A stretch of 64,000 bases of DNA from JABHIE01 sp964584805 (GCA_964584805.1 CAZPAY010000009.1:18555-82554), one strand, 5' to 3'; positions 35,155 through 44,437 are shown, numbered from the stretch's first letter. Translations and numbers: made by a program. Notes: a model not told the origin generated them from the letters alone.

Positions 35155-36282
35155 ATGCATCCACCTCGCGACCCTCAGCCATTCCATCTGCCCGACAGTG
35201 GCCAGCTTAATCCCAAGCTGCTTGCTCAGATGACCGACATGAGCCCCGACGCGATTTTGTTCATCGACACGCGTCACACCATCCGATATTGGAATCAGGG
35301 AGCCGAAGATTTGTTCGGCTATACCGCGGAAGAGGCAAACGGTAGCTACTTTGACCTACTCGTCCCCCGCGATTTACTCAAGGCGGGCGAGCTCGACAAC
35401 ATTAAGGCTGCCACGGAAAAGACCGGCACAATCCATAATTATGTCACGCAGCGCGTCACGCGCGACGGTCGCATCCTGACGGTTTCCCTTTCACGCACAC
35501 GCATGCTCTCTTCGCAGGGCACAACGGTCGGATGGGGTGTCATCCTGCGTGACATTACCGATTGGGAAAGTTTGCACGCTGAGCTTGATGCCGCAAAACA
35601 CTTAGGGCAAATTGGCGAGCTCGCTTCGCAAATTGCACATGAAGTCCGTAACCCGTTAGCCGGGATTCACGGCGCTTTGCAAATTTTGCGACGGCGCGCG
35701 GAATCGGGGTCGGAAGAAGACGAGATTTTTGCAGAAATCGGTTCGGAAATTGGCCGGCTGGATCACCTCGTCACCGACCTTCTGCGCTTTGGCCGCCCCG
35801 CGAGTGCCCAAAAAAATCCAACCCAACTCGACGAATGGGTCGTCGACTGGATGGGGCAAATGGAGCGAGAGGCCACTCAACGCGATGTCTCTATGGTTTT
35901 CGAATCTGACCGTCCCACCCTGGTTGACCTCGATGGCATGCTCTTGAGTCAAATATTGCGCAATCTGTTTGAAAATGCTCGCGAGGCAAAAGATGGTGCG
36001 CTCACGATTCACATGAAGTTAGATGTAAACGAGGGCATGGCCAAGTTGACCTTTCAAGATGATGGCCCGGGAATCCCTAAAGAGATTCAGGAAAAGATTC
36101 TCGAACCATTCTTCACGACTAAAACCCGAGGCTCTGGGCTTGGGCTTGCCATCTGCCGACGGCATGTAGCCTCTCTGGGTGGCCACCTGCAAATCGTGCC
36201 TCCTCTCGACGACGGGCATGGCGCTTGCTTCGAATTGCGCCTTCCCCTCGCAGGGCCAGAAAAAACTAATCGCTTAGATTGA
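35155..36282 (+). CDS. PAS-domain sensor histidine kinase, soluble (NtrB-like)
   Basis: 375 residues, no membrane segment. One PAS domain (about 22-135, around SPDAILFIDTRHTIRYWNQG), the dimerisation H-box with H162 (ASQIAHEVRNPLAG), the N box (ILRNLFENAREA), G1 (DDGPGIP) and G2 (GSGLGLAI). It should autophosphorylate and signal from a cytoplasmic cue. The convergent sigma-54 regulator shares 17 nt of 3' sequence and is the obvious partner; the regulator at 1980-3371 is another possibility. Confidence 0.92.
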   Translation: MHPPRDPQPFHLPDSGQLNPKLLAQMTDMSPDAILFIDTRHTIRYWNQGAEDLFGYTAEEANGSYFDLLVPRDLLKAGELDNIKAATEKTGTIHNYVTQRVTRDGRILTVSLSRTRMLSSQGTTVGWGVILRDITDWESLHAELDAAKHLGQIGELASQIAHEVRNPLAGIHGALQILRRRAESGSEEDEIFAEIGSEIGRLDHLVTDLLRFGRPASAQKNPTQLDEWVVDWMGQMEREATQRDVSMVFESDRPTLVDLDGMLLSQILRNLFENAREAKDGALTIHMKLDVNEGMAKLTFQDDGPGIPKEIQEKILEPFFTTKTRGSGLGLAICRRHVASLGGHLQIVPPLDDGHGACFELRLPLAGPEKTNRLD

Positions 36283-37684
36283 ACTTTTCGATTCGATAAC
36301 GAATCTGATCTCGGGTCAGGCCCAGCCATTTAGCAGCACGCGTGCGATTACCATCGGCACGCTGAAGCGCATCTTCTACCCATGCCTTTTCTTGTCGGGT
36401 CAAATCGACTCCATCCGCAGGAAGCGACAAGAGCCCATCTTCACACATGATTGCACTCGGCTCTGTCGAGGAAGGCGGGAAAGCTGTGGCGGCGCCCAAA
36501 TCAGCAATCTCGGGTGGCAAATCCTCGAGCAAAATCTGTTGGCTGCCAGACAACAATACGGCACGCTCAATCGCGTTACGCAATTCTCGCACATTTCCAG
36601 GCCATGCATAAGCGTCAAGCGCAAGAAGGGCTTCCTCGGAAAAAGAATCAACTGAAACACCAAGCTCGCGCTGAAAACTGTCTAGAAAATGCTCGGCCAA
36701 AGGGCGAATATCTTCTAATCGATGACGCAAAGGAGGGATTTCGATGGGTACGACTTTTAACCGAAAGAATAAATCTTGTCGGAAGTTGCCTGCCTCGACT
36801 TCCTTGGCGAGATCGCGGTGTGTTGCAGCCACGACACGTGCTTTTAAAGAAATTTCACGCGTGCCACCTACGCGTCGGAAGACGCGGTCTTCGAGTAGGG
36901 TTAGCAGTTTCGCTTGCATAGCAGGTGGCAAGTCACCGATTTCGTCCAAGAACAGCGTGCCGCCAGCCGCCAACTCGGCGAGGCCAATTTTGGTTTCTTT
37001 TGCATCGGTGAATGCACCCTTTTCATGCCCGAACAATTCGGACTCGAGCAAAGTTTCAGTAATCGAAGTGCAAGAAACGGGGACGAATGGCATGTCATCA
37101 CAGCCCGAAGATGAGGCGTGAAGAGTGCGCGCAGCCAACCCCTTGCCTGTGCCACTCTCACCATTGAGCAAAACCGAACTTGCCCCGGCACGCCCCACCT
37201 TTTGCAGCAAGGTCAAAACCTTGCGACTGGCTGGCGACTCTGCCACAGGCCAAGTAAAGCCCGCATCACGGCTCTGAAGCAGCTTGCCTTGGCGCAATCG
37301 TCGCTGCTCAAGAGCGCGACTCGATTTAAGCAAAAGGTCATCAAGTTCAAACGGCTTGGCCAAGTAATCAAAAGCCCCCGCTTGCATGGCCACGACGGCC
37401 CCTTGCAAGGAACCAAATGCCGTAATAATCAATACGGGCAACTGCGCGTCTTGAGCCTTAACCTCGGCAAGCAAATCCATGCCAGAGCCATCGGGTAATT
37501 TCAAATCGAGCACCAATAGGTCGGGCCAGTTTGAATCTAATTTTTCACGCGCCTCGGCAAGGTCAGCCGCTTCCTCGACAATAGCGCGCGCGCCTTCGAA
37601 AGCCGCACGCAGCGTCCAGCGAATCATCCGCTCGTCGTCAACGACGAGGATATTGGGTGCCGGTTCAGAAAAGCGAAAAGCCAC
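36266..37684 (-). CDS. Sigma-54-dependent response regulator with GAFTDA loop
   Basis: 472 residues: receiver (phosphoacceptor D60, K110 in LAKPF), AAA+ domain (Walker A GESGTGK 175-181, Walker B LFLDEIGDL) and Fis-type helix-turn-helix (RAAKWLGLTRDQIRYRIEKF). The sigma-54 contact loop at 223-228 reads GAFTDA, not GAFTGA; Gly-to-Asp at this site can alter activation in model proteins. The start is GTG at 37684, and a TAAAAT exactly 6 nt upstream supports it. It is convergent with the PAS kinase. Confidence 0.93.
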   Translation of the reverse strand: MAFRFSEPAPNILVVDDERMIRWTLRAAFEGARAIVEEAADLAEAREKLDSNWPDLLVLDLKLPDGSGMDLLAEVKAQDAQLPVLIITAFGSLQGAVVAMQAGAFDYLAKPFELDDLLLKSSRALEQRRLRQGKLLQSRDAGFTWPVAESPASRKVLTLLQKVGRAGASSVLLNGESGTGKGLAARTLHASSSGCDDMPFVPVSCTSITETLLESELFGHEKGAFTDAKETKIGLAELAAGGTLFLDEIGDLPPAMQAKLLTLLEDRVFRRVGGTREISLKARVVAATHRDLAKEVEAGNFRQDLFFRLKVVPIEIPPLRHRLEDIRPLAEHFLDSFQRELGVSVDSFSEEALLALDAYAWPGNVRELRNAIERAVLLSGSQQILLEDLPPEIADLGAATAFPPSSTEPSAIMCEDGLLSLPADGVDLTRQEKAWVEDALQRADGNRTRAAKWLGLTRDQIRYRIEKFNLSD

Positions 37685-37690
37685 GCTTAG

Positions 37691-37696
37691 ATTTTA
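37691..37696 (-). promoter_or_regulatory. -10 element (TAAAAT), 6 nt before the regulator GTG
   Basis: On the minus strand TAAAAT (37696-37691) is followed by CTAAGC and then the GTG at 37684. The spacing predicts a leaderless mRNA. Confidence 0.5.
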
Positions 37697-37703
37697 CGAC
37701 ATA

Positions 37704-40319
37704 TTAGTTGAGACTCTTGGAAACAATTTCCCAGACATCTTTCGACAACCCGTCTGTATCACGGATGCGAACTAACTGCTTTTTCATTAACGATTGGCGG
37801 TTTTCATCAAACTGCTTCCAAGTGCTGAATGGAGCCACGATACGCGAGGCAATTTGTGGGTTCAGTTTGTCGAGTGCGAGCACTTGATCTCCCAAGAAGG
37901 TGTAGCCCGCGCCATCAGCGGCGTGGAAACGCACTTGGTTCGCAGAGAAGGTGCGAAGAAGCGCGCGTACATTGTTTGGATTCTTCAATGTAAACGCTTC
38001 GTGAGTCAACAAAGCCTGAACCTGCTCAAGCGTGTCGGCGCAACTTGAGCCCGCTTGAACCGCGAGCCATTTGTTAACCACCAAGACATCATCTTTCCAC
38101 TTGGCGTAGAAATGAGCCAGCGCATCCTTTCGAGCCTCGCCACCCAGCTCGACGAGGCAACCCAAAGCAGCCATCGAGTCAGTCATGTTGCTTGCGTTTG
38201 CAAATTGAGTCTGCGCCATCGCAAGTGCAGCGTCATCTTCGAGACTCGACAAGTAACCCATGCAAAGATTATGCATCCGGCGACGGGCAATCGAATCTGC
38301 ATCAGGTGAGTAAGGGCCATCAAACTCGGTGGCGGTGTAAACCGAATTCAACTCAGTCTTGAAAGTCTCGGCGAGTTTACGCACCACCCACTTACGAGCT
38401 TCGTGCAAGGCATCCGGGTCAACGACATCCATCTCACCTGCCAAAGTCGCCTCATCAGGCAAACGCAAAGCATAAGCTTGCAAGGAGCGATCCATCCCTT
38501 CGGCCTGCAGAGTGCGCCCCCAAGCGGCAACAAAAGTTTCCGGCAGAGTTGGCTCCTCACCGTTTTGGACGGCACGCATCACATCAAATACAACGCGCTC
38601 ACCCAATTTTTGGCCGGCCTCCCAGCGATTAAAACTATCCGAATCATGCGCCATCAAGAAAGCCAATTCTTGACTCGACTGCTCAAAACGCAAGCGCACG
38701 GGTGCCGAGAAACCTCGCAGCAAACTCGCGACGGGCGCATCGCTGAGGCCATCAAAAACAAACTCTTGCGAGGCTTCGGTCAGCTCACAAACGCGCGTGC
38801 CGACGAGGTCGTTACCGTCTGAATCCAACAAACCAATCGCGACTGGAATATGGAAAGGCTTCTTTGTTTCTTGCCCTGGTGTGGCATCGCAAGATTGGGT
38901 CAGCTTTACCGTGTAAGTGCCTGCATCGGCCGACCAAGTGGTCCTGGCCTCAACGGTCGGCGTGCCGGCTTGTGCATACCAATTTTCAAACAAAGTGAAA
39001 TCGACATCATTTGCGTCGGCCATTGCAGCGCGGAAATCATCGCAGGTCACTGCACCGCCATCGTGGCGCTCAAAATACAAATCCATGCCTTTCCGGAAGC
39101 CTTCCGCCCCCAGCAAAGTGTGATACATCCGGATGATTTCGGAGCCCTTGTTGTACACCGTCACGGTGTAAAAATTATTCATCTCGACATATGAATCGGG
39201 GCGAATGGAGTGAGCCATTGGGCCGCCATCTTGAGGGAATTGCATCGCGCGTAAGATGCTCACATTTTCGATGCGATTCACTGCGGCTGACCCCATGTCA
39301 GACGAAAACTCTTGATCGCGGAATACCGTCAAACCCTCTTTTAGAGTCAGCTGAAACCAATCCTTGCAAGTCACACGGTTGCCAGTCCAGTTGTGGAAAT
39401 ATTCGTGGCCAATCACGCCCTCGATGCGCTCGTAATCCAAATCTGTCGCCGTATCCGGCCGCGCCAAAACGAGAGATGAATTGAAAACATTAAGCGACTT
39501 GTTTTCCATCGCCCCCATGTTGAAATCATGCACAACAACGATGTTGTACAAATCCAAATCGTATTCGAGACCGTAAACATCCTCATCCCACTTCATGGAT
39601 TTCTTCAAGGAAAGCATGGCATGATCGAGGCGGTCTTCTGAGCCGTGATTCGTCCAAATCCAAAGGTCAACATTGCGGCCGCTCATGGTTGTGAAAGTAT
39701 CTTTTTGGTGCGCCAAATCACCGGCAACCAAAGCAAAGAGATAACTCGGCTTCACAAAGGGGTCTTCCCAAATGGCCCAGTGTCGCCCGCCATCTGCGTC
39801 GCCACTATCCTTTAAGTTTCCGTTAGAAAGTAAAACGGGGTAAGTCGCCTTATCAGCCTCAATACGCACGGAATAGCGCGCCATCACATCGGGGCGATCC
39901 AAAAAGGGAGTAATCGCGCGGAAGCCCTCGGCCTCGCATTGAGTGCAGTAGTTTCCGCTCGACTGATACAAACCCTCGAGGCGCGTGTTTTCCTGCGGTT
40001 TGATATTCACCTCAGTCGTCAAAATAAAAGCATCATGATTAATTCCTTGAATCACTAGCTCGCTGCCATCGTGCGCCCAAGTCGCGGCATCAAGCGGCTC
40101 ATCATCGACCCAAACACCGACGACCTCCATATGCTCCGCCTTCAAGCGCATCGCCTTACCTACGGCGCAGGTGCCGCGGCGCATCGCCGAATCAGCCCGC
40201 ACCACGGTCACCTCTTCATTCAACTGAAAATCAAGTTGAACCGTATCAACAAAAAAGGGAGGCTCTTGGTAATCCTTGCGGAATTTCTCAATGGGCTGCG
40301 CGGGTGCGGATGTCGTCAT
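37704..40319 (-). CDS. pepN: Aminopeptidase N (M1 family)
   Basis: 871 residues, matching the E. coli PepN class. The exopeptidase motif is GAMENKSLN. The zinc site is HEYFHNWTGN with the third ligand Glu in LKEGLTVFRD. A C-terminal helical superdomain follows. It has no signal peptide, so it is cytosolic and trims N-terminal residues from peptides. It is transcribed from a TAGAAT lying 6 nt before the ATG, divergent from the FG-GAP gene with 50 nt between starts. Confidence 0.97.
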   Translation of the reverse strand: MTTSAPAQPIEKFRKDYQEPPFFVDTVQLDFQLNEEVTVVRADSAMRRGTCAVGKAMRLKAEHMEVVGVWVDDEPLDAATWAHDGSELVIQGINHDAFILTTEVNIKPQENTRLEGLYQSSGNYCTQCEAEGFRAITPFLDRPDVMARYSVRIEADKATYPVLLSNGNLKDSGDADGGRHWAIWEDPFVKPSYLFALVAGDLAHQKDTFTTMSGRNVDLWIWTNHGSEDRLDHAMLSLKKSMKWDEDVYGLEYDLDLYNIVVVHDFNMGAMENKSLNVFNSSLVLARPDTATDLDYERIEGVIGHEYFHNWTGNRVTCKDWFQLTLKEGLTVFRDQEFSSDMGSAAVNRIENVSILRAMQFPQDGGPMAHSIRPDSYVEMNNFYTVTVYNKGSEIIRMYHTLLGAEGFRKGMDLYFERHDGGAVTCDDFRAAMADANDVDFTLFENWYAQAGTPTVEARTTWSADAGTYTVKLTQSCDATPGQETKKPFHIPVAIGLLDSDGNDLVGTRVCELTEASQEFVFDGLSDAPVASLLRGFSAPVRLRFEQSSQELAFLMAHDSDSFNRWEAGQKLGERVVFDVMRAVQNGEEPTLPETFVAAWGRTLQAEGMDRSLQAYALRLPDEATLAGEMDVVDPDALHEARKWVVRKLAETFKTELNSVYTATEFDGPYSPDADSIARRRMHNLCMGYLSSLEDDAALAMAQTQFANASNMTDSMAALGCLVELGGEARKDALAHFYAKWKDDVLVVNKWLAVQAGSSCADTLEQVQALLTHEAFTLKNPNNVRALLRTFSANQVRFHAADGAGYTFLGDQVLALDKLNPQIASRIVAPFSTWKQFDENRQSLMKKQLVRIRDTDGLSKDVWEIVSKSLN

Positions 40320-40325
40320 GACGTG

Positions 40326-40331
40326 ATTCTA
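40326..40331 (-). promoter_or_regulatory. -10 element (TAGAAT), 6 nt before the pepN ATG
   Basis: GTTAGAAT then CACGTC then ATG on the minus strand. Paired with a TAGAAT for the divergent gene at 40358, so two leaderless-type promoters share this 50-bp gap. Confidence 0.55.
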
Positions 40332-40357
40332 ACTCCCCCAGCCCACGACTCATGGGC

Positions 40358-40363
40358 TAGAAT
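40358..40363 (+). promoter_or_regulatory. -10 element (TAGAAT), 6 nt before the FG-GAP gene ATG
   Basis: GCTAGAAT then GGGAGA then ATG at 40370. The GGGAGA looks like a Shine-Dalgarno but touches the ATG, too close to work as one. Confidence 0.55.
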
Positions 40364-40369
40364 GGGAGA

Positions 40370-41995
40370 ATGCGAACTCCTAGCACTCTTGCGCTTGCGG
40401 GCATCTTCTGCCTCGTGCCAACCGCGCCATCCCTGGCCGCGCAAGACCTTCTTTGGTCCACCGAAGGCGAAAGCACCTACGAAAATGTAGGCAAGGCCTT
40501 GGCCGCACTTGAAGATTTTGATGGCGATGGCGTCCGTGATTTGATTCTTGGCGCTCCGGGGGCAAAAAATGCAACCGGTCAAACCGTCGGGCAGGCTCGA
40601 ATTGTCTCGGGAGCTACCGGACAGATTCTCCACACCCTTGAGGGCAGCCAAGCCTACGCATCTTTCGGCAGCGTGATTTCCTCAGGAGTCGATTGCAACG
40701 GCGACGGATGGCCCGATTTTGCAATCTCCGCGACTGGCTACGACACGGCTTCAACAGCCAATGCTGGGCAAGTCACGCTCTATTCGGGGCGTACGCTGCA
40801 AGTCATCCGAACTTGGGAAGGCGGCTCATCCAACACCGAATTCGGCTCGGCGCTTGCGCTCATTGACGACATCAACGGCGACGGGCTGGGCGATATCCTT
40901 TGTGGCGCACACAAGGGTGCGACTTACGGGGGCAACCTGAATGGCCTTCTCTTTGCTTGGTCTGGCGCAGACGGCTCGACCATCCATCAACTTGAGGGCA
41001 AAACCGTCGGCGATCATTTCGGTTGGGCGATTGCCGCCCTCGGCGACACCAACGGCGACGGCCGGCCTGAATTTGTCGTCGGCGCGCCCTACGCTAACCC
41101 AGCAGGCGAGGCTTATCTCATCAATGGCGCAACAGGCGCCACCCTTCATACGATTTATGGTGCTCAAAATGATGACCGTTGGGGTCGCTCTGTTTGCGCC
41201 GCGCCAGACCTTGATGGCGATAATCGCCCAGACTTCATCGTTGCCTCTCCGGAAGTGACGATTCATTCAATGGACGACACGGGCCAATTTCAGATTTACT
41301 CTTCTGCTACGGGGGCTGCCCTGCTTCAAGTAGATGGTGAAATCCCTGGTGGTTTTTTTGCAGACACTCTTGCGCTCACCGGAGTTGATAATGATTTCAA
41401 CGGTGATTTTTTCCCTGACCTTCTCATCGGGATGCCTCGGCGCGACCCCAATTCCCTGGCCGATGCAGGCACCGTGCAACTTTGGTCACTGAATCCACCT
41501 GAACTCTTGCATAGCTTTCACGGCAATGAAAGCGGTGAGCTGCTCGGGGCATCGGCATGCACTGTCCCTGCAGCAACGGGCTCTCTCTATTCCAAGTTTT
41601 GGCTCGGGGCGCCTGGTGCGACCAGCTCTTCCATGCGCCAAGCAGGCCGCTCAGATTTCTGGCGAATCACACTTCCGCCATTCTTGATGAGTTCGCCGCT
41701 AAGCGCTGGCACCCTCGCCAGTTTCGACCTATTCCGTCTTCTGCCGCAATCAGAAGCCACGATTCTCGCTTCATTCAAGGGCAATGGCCCCACACCGACG
41801 CCGTATGGATGGATTGATTTGAGCCCACCCTTTCAAATATTGCCCCCCCAAGTTTCCACGGTTAACGGCCAAATGAGCCTGTCCGTGTACTTGCCACCAA
41901 GCCTGCAAGGTAGGCCTGTTTGGCTTCAAGGAGCCAACCGATGGCCTAGTGGCGAAATCCTTTTCAGCAACCCTCTCGCAAAAGCCATCCAGTAG
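40370..41995 (+). CDS. Secreted FG-GAP / integrin-alpha-like beta-propeller protein
   Basis: 541 residues. Signal peptide (1-23, cutting after LAAQ), then at least six FG-GAP blades, each with a calcium-binding type loop: DFDGDGVRD, DCNGDGWPD, DINGDGLGD, DTNGDGRPE, DLDGDNRPD and DFNGDFFPD. A C-terminal domain of about 100 residues (from FLMSSPLSAGT) resembles the beta-rich end domain of other secreted proteins in the window. It is expected outside the cytoplasm in binding or adhesion; no catalytic site is seen. tRNA-Arg follows 21 nt later. Confidence 0.85.
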   Translation: MRTPSTLALAGIFCLVPTAPSLAAQDLLWSTEGESTYENVGKALAALEDFDGDGVRDLILGAPGAKNATGQTVGQARIVSGATGQILHTLEGSQAYASFGSVISSGVDCNGDGWPDFAISATGYDTASTANAGQVTLYSGRTLQVIRTWEGGSSNTEFGSALALIDDINGDGLGDILCGAHKGATYGGNLNGLLFAWSGADGSTIHQLEGKTVGDHFGWAIAALGDTNGDGRPEFVVGAPYANPAGEAYLINGATGATLHTIYGAQNDDRWGRSVCAAPDLDGDNRPDFIVASPEVTIHSMDDTGQFQIYSSATGAALLQVDGEIPGGFFADTLALTGVDNDFNGDFFPDLLIGMPRRDPNSLADAGTVQLWSLNPPELLHSFHGNESGELLGASACTVPAATGSLYSKFWLGAPGATSSSMRQAGRSDFWRITLPPFLMSSPLSAGTLASFDLFRLLPQSEATILASFKGNGPTPTPYGWIDLSPPFQILPPQVSTVNGQMSLSVYLPPSLQGRPVWLQGANRWPSGEILFSNPLAKAIQ

Positions 41996-41999
41996 GCCG

Positions 42000-42005
42000 T
42001 AGAAT
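42000..42005 (+). promoter_or_regulatory. -10 element (TAGAAT) of tRNA-Arg
   Basis: TAGAAT ends 11 nt before the mature 5' end of tRNA-Arg at 42017, giving a short pre-tRNA leader of about 5 nt. Confidence 0.5.
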
Positions 42006-42016
42006 TCCGAACCAAC

Positions 42017-42093
42017 GCGCCCGTAGCTCAGCTGGATAGAGCACCGGACTTCTAATCCGACGGTCGAGGGTTCGAATCCTTCCGGGCGCGCCA
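42017..42093 (+). tRNA. tRNA-Arg (anticodon TCT)
   Basis: 77 nt with encoded CCA. Acceptor stem GCGCCCG/CGGGCGC, discriminator G, D-arm GCTC..GAGC, anticodon loop CTTCTAA (TCT, reading AGA/AGG), T-arm GAGGG-TTCGAAT-CCTTC. The first anticodon-stem pair is a C-A mismatch. Confidence 0.97.
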
Positions 42094-42101
42094 TCTTGGT
42101 G

Positions 42102-42107
42102 TATGCT
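42102..42107 (+). promoter_or_regulatory. -10 element (TATGCT), 6 nt before the CotH gene GTG
   Basis: TATGCT then TGAGAG then GTG at 42114. It lies just 9 nt after the tRNA-Arg CCA, so the promoter is squeezed between the tRNA and the gene. Confidence 0.45.
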
Positions 42108-42113
42108 TGAGAG

Positions 42114-44186
42114 GTGGCCTCCCTCCTTCCCTTCCTAACCCTGCTCCTTGCCCAATACCCTGCTCCAACGGGGCATGCCGGCTATACCGAAGCAGGTGAT
42201 TTCATTTTCCTCACCGATGAGGTGATGCAAATCGAGGTCACGATGGCTCCTTCCGACCTTGACTGGCTCTTGGCCAACAAAGACACGCGCGTCTACAAGT
42301 CATGCACCGTGCGCCTTTTGAATTCGGTAATGGACGAGACCATTCTTGATGTTGGCATCCGTCCTCGCGGTAATAGCGCACGCGACGCCAAGAAAAATCC
42401 GTGGAAGTTTTCTTTTAATGAATTCGTTCCTGGCCGCGAAATCCATGGTTTGCAAAAAATGAATCTGGGTGGCGATGCGCCTGACCCAAGTTTGGCGCGC
42501 TCGACGGTTGGTTTTTATCTGCAACGCTCGATGGGAGTGCCTGCGCCTCGAAATCATTACGCATGGATCACCATCAATGATGGGTTGCTTGTTGACGGCT
42601 TGTATATTCATGCCGAGCAAATCGACGACGAATTTGTTGATGCGTGGTTTGGCAATGAAGACGGGGTGCTCTACAAATGCCGCCACAAAGATGTTGCCGC
42701 CAACTTGACTTGGAAATCCCCTGGCACGCCCGCCACTTACGCGGCTCTCGAAGCTTATGAGGAAGAGCTACAAGGTGGGGATTACGCTCCGCTGGCTGAC
42801 TTCATTGAGTTCTTGAAATTTTCCGATGATGCTACTTTTGCGGCAGAAATTCACCAGCATTTCAATATTGACGGCTTCCTTCGGGCGCAGGCTGTTGACA
42901 TGGTTACGGGCCAATGGGATGGCTACTGGATTGGCGGCAACAATTACGATTTGTACCTCAACACCAAGACAAACCGCTTTGAATACATCCCTTGGGATTT
43001 AGACCACGCTTTTGGCTTAGATTATTGGATTTTCCCTTTCTTGTTTGGCACTAATTTCGCGCGCCGCGCTTATGACGGTTGGGGTGCGCATGGTTTTGGC
43101 GCACCCGCAATTTTGCTTACCCGGCTACTTGACATTCCACAATACGAAGCGAAGCTGCAGCAATATTCGCGAGATTTGGTGACGGGGCCTTTTCACCCCT
43201 CCCGCCTTGGCCCATTCCTCGATCACCTTGAGTCGCTGACGACTCCCCTCGCATTCACAGGTTCTTTTTCTGGCTCATCCATGGACAACGGGTGGACGAA
43301 TACCAAAAACCAAGAGGCCTACTATTTCCCAGATAAGTACAAAAGTCTTCAGAATCCAGACACTTGGGGTATGCACCCGTTTATTAAAGAGCGCACAGAT
43401 TATGTGCTCTCGCACTTCCCTGTGCCGGCTTCCCCACCCGCGTTACGCATCAATGAGTTGGTCGCGAAAAACACGAGCATCCTTGCCGACGAAACAGGCA
43501 CCTACGAAGACTATGTCGAGCTCTTCAACAACTCCGACACAACATTCGACGCAAGTGGCTACACGCTCACAGATGAGCCTGGCCTATCCGCAGGTTGGGA
43601 AATCCCAATGGGCACCACAATTGCCCCTTACACCACACTCTTGATTTGGTGTGACAATGACGGTGCCGATGGGCCTCTTCATGCAAATTTCAAGCTGAGC
43701 GCGTCGGGTGACGGCGTTTACCTTTTCGCACCGAATGCGGCTGGATGTTTCCTCGTTGACTCCATGCTTTTTGATGCCCTCGGCGATGACCTCGCGATGG
43801 CGCGCTACCCCGATGGCGGCTCCTTCTCACAAATAGGTGTTGCACCGACACCTTTGGCCAGCAATGTACCAGCGGGTTTCTTACTTGCGCCCCTCGGAAA
43901 TTGCGAGTCGCCGATGCAAATAGCCGTGACCGGTGCCACGCCCCACGGCCTCATTGCCATCGTGGCGGGGATGAACACGGGCTCCTTCACCATTCCCGCA
44001 GGCCTTGCTTGCGCGGGCACCCCACTTGGCCTTGACGCGAGCGCCTTCCTCGCAGCCACCGGCGCGGCTGACGGCTCTGGCACACTACTCTTGCCGGCGA
44101 CCCCTCCGGATTCGGCTTGCGGGGTGGTGCAACTCCAGGCCCTTGAGCTGGGCTCTTGCGCAACGACCCCCACAACGGGGCTTTAA
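42114..44186 (+). CDS. Secreted CotH-kinase-like protein with lamin-tail domain
   Basis: 690 residues from a GTG. After a signal peptide (about 1-14) comes a CotH domain (about 40-440): IRPRGNSARDAKKNPWKFSF, then MNLGGDAPDPSLARS, then the catalytic-like RFEYIPWDLDHAFG. Next is a lamin-tail domain (about 440-590, LRINELVAKNT, YEDYVELFNNSD) and a C-terminal beta-rich domain (about 595-690) ending CGVVQLQALELGSC. CotH proteins phosphorylate secreted proteins in Bacillus spores; the substrate here is unknown. It is followed by a hairpin and the tRNA-His/Leu pair. Confidence 0.88.
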   Translation: MASLLPFLTLLLAQYPAPTGHAGYTEAGDFIFLTDEVMQIEVTMAPSDLDWLLANKDTRVYKSCTVRLLNSVMDETILDVGIRPRGNSARDAKKNPWKFSFNEFVPGREIHGLQKMNLGGDAPDPSLARSTVGFYLQRSMGVPAPRNHYAWITINDGLLVDGLYIHAEQIDDEFVDAWFGNEDGVLYKCRHKDVAANLTWKSPGTPATYAALEAYEEELQGGDYAPLADFIEFLKFSDDATFAAEIHQHFNIDGFLRAQAVDMVTGQWDGYWIGGNNYDLYLNTKTNRFEYIPWDLDHAFGLDYWIFPFLFGTNFARRAYDGWGAHGFGAPAILLTRLLDIPQYEAKLQQYSRDLVTGPFHPSRLGPFLDHLESLTTPLAFTGSFSGSSMDNGWTNTKNQEAYYFPDKYKSLQNPDTWGMHPFIKERTDYVLSHFPVPASPPALRINELVAKNTSILADETGTYEDYVELFNNSDTTFDASGYTLTDEPGLSAGWEIPMGTTIAPYTTLLIWCDNDGADGPLHANFKLSASGDGVYLFAPNAAGCFLVDSMLFDALGDDLAMARYPDGGSFSQIGVAPTPLASNVPAGFLLAPLGNCESPMQIAVTGATPHGLIAIVAGMNTGSFTIPAGLACAGTPLGLDASAFLAATGAADGSGTLLLPATPPDSACGVVQLQALELGSCATTPTTGL

Positions 44187-44196
44187 CTCAGCTTTA

Positions 44197-44216
44197 AGGG
44201 AAATTCGACTTTCCCT
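44197..44216 (+). terminator. Hairpin after the CotH gene, possible weak terminator
   Basis: A perfect 7-bp stem AGGGAAA/TTTCCCT around the loop TTCGAC, 11 nt after the stop codon. There is no T-run, so intrinsic termination is doubtful; it may stabilise the 3' end. Confidence 0.35.
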
Positions 44217-44232
44217 CAGGGCGGGATTCCGC

Positions 44233-44238
44233 TAAACT
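44233..44238 (+). promoter_or_regulatory. -10 element (TAAACT) of the tRNA-His/tRNA-Leu unit
   Basis: TTCCGCTAAACT, identical over 12 nt to the gmhB promoter region at 6365-6376. It lies 17 nt before the tRNA-His 5' end. Confidence 0.5.
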
Positions 44239-44255
44239 TCTCGCCCGAACTGGTT

Positions 44256-44333
44256 GGTGGACATAGCTCAGTTGGTTAGAGCACCAGATTGTGGTTCTGG
44301 GGGTCGGGGGTTCAAATCCCCTTGTCCACCCCA
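44256..44333 (+). tRNA. tRNA-His (anticodon GTG)
   Basis: 78 nt including the encoded extra G at -1 (44256), which pairs with discriminator C73, and the encoded CCA. Acceptor GTGGACA/TGTCCAC, anticodon loop TTGTGGT. Confidence 0.97.
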
Positions 44334-44342
44334 TTCGGGTTC

Positions 44343-44427
44343 GCGAGAGTGGCGGAATTGGCAGACGCGCTAGATTTAGGATCTAGTATCGAAAGATGTG
44401 GGGGTTCAAGTCCCCCCTCTCGCACCA
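44343..44427 (+). tRNA. tRNA-Leu (anticodon TAG)
   Basis: 85 nt class II tRNA with a long variable arm and encoded CCA. Acceptor GCGAGAG/CTCTCGC, anticodon stem CTAGA/TCTAG with loop TTTAGGA (TAG, reading CUN). It begins 9 nt after tRNA-His and ends 10 nt before the ThiF/MoeB gene, so all three may share a transcript. Confidence 0.97.
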
Positions 44428-44437
44428 CCCACCCAAC

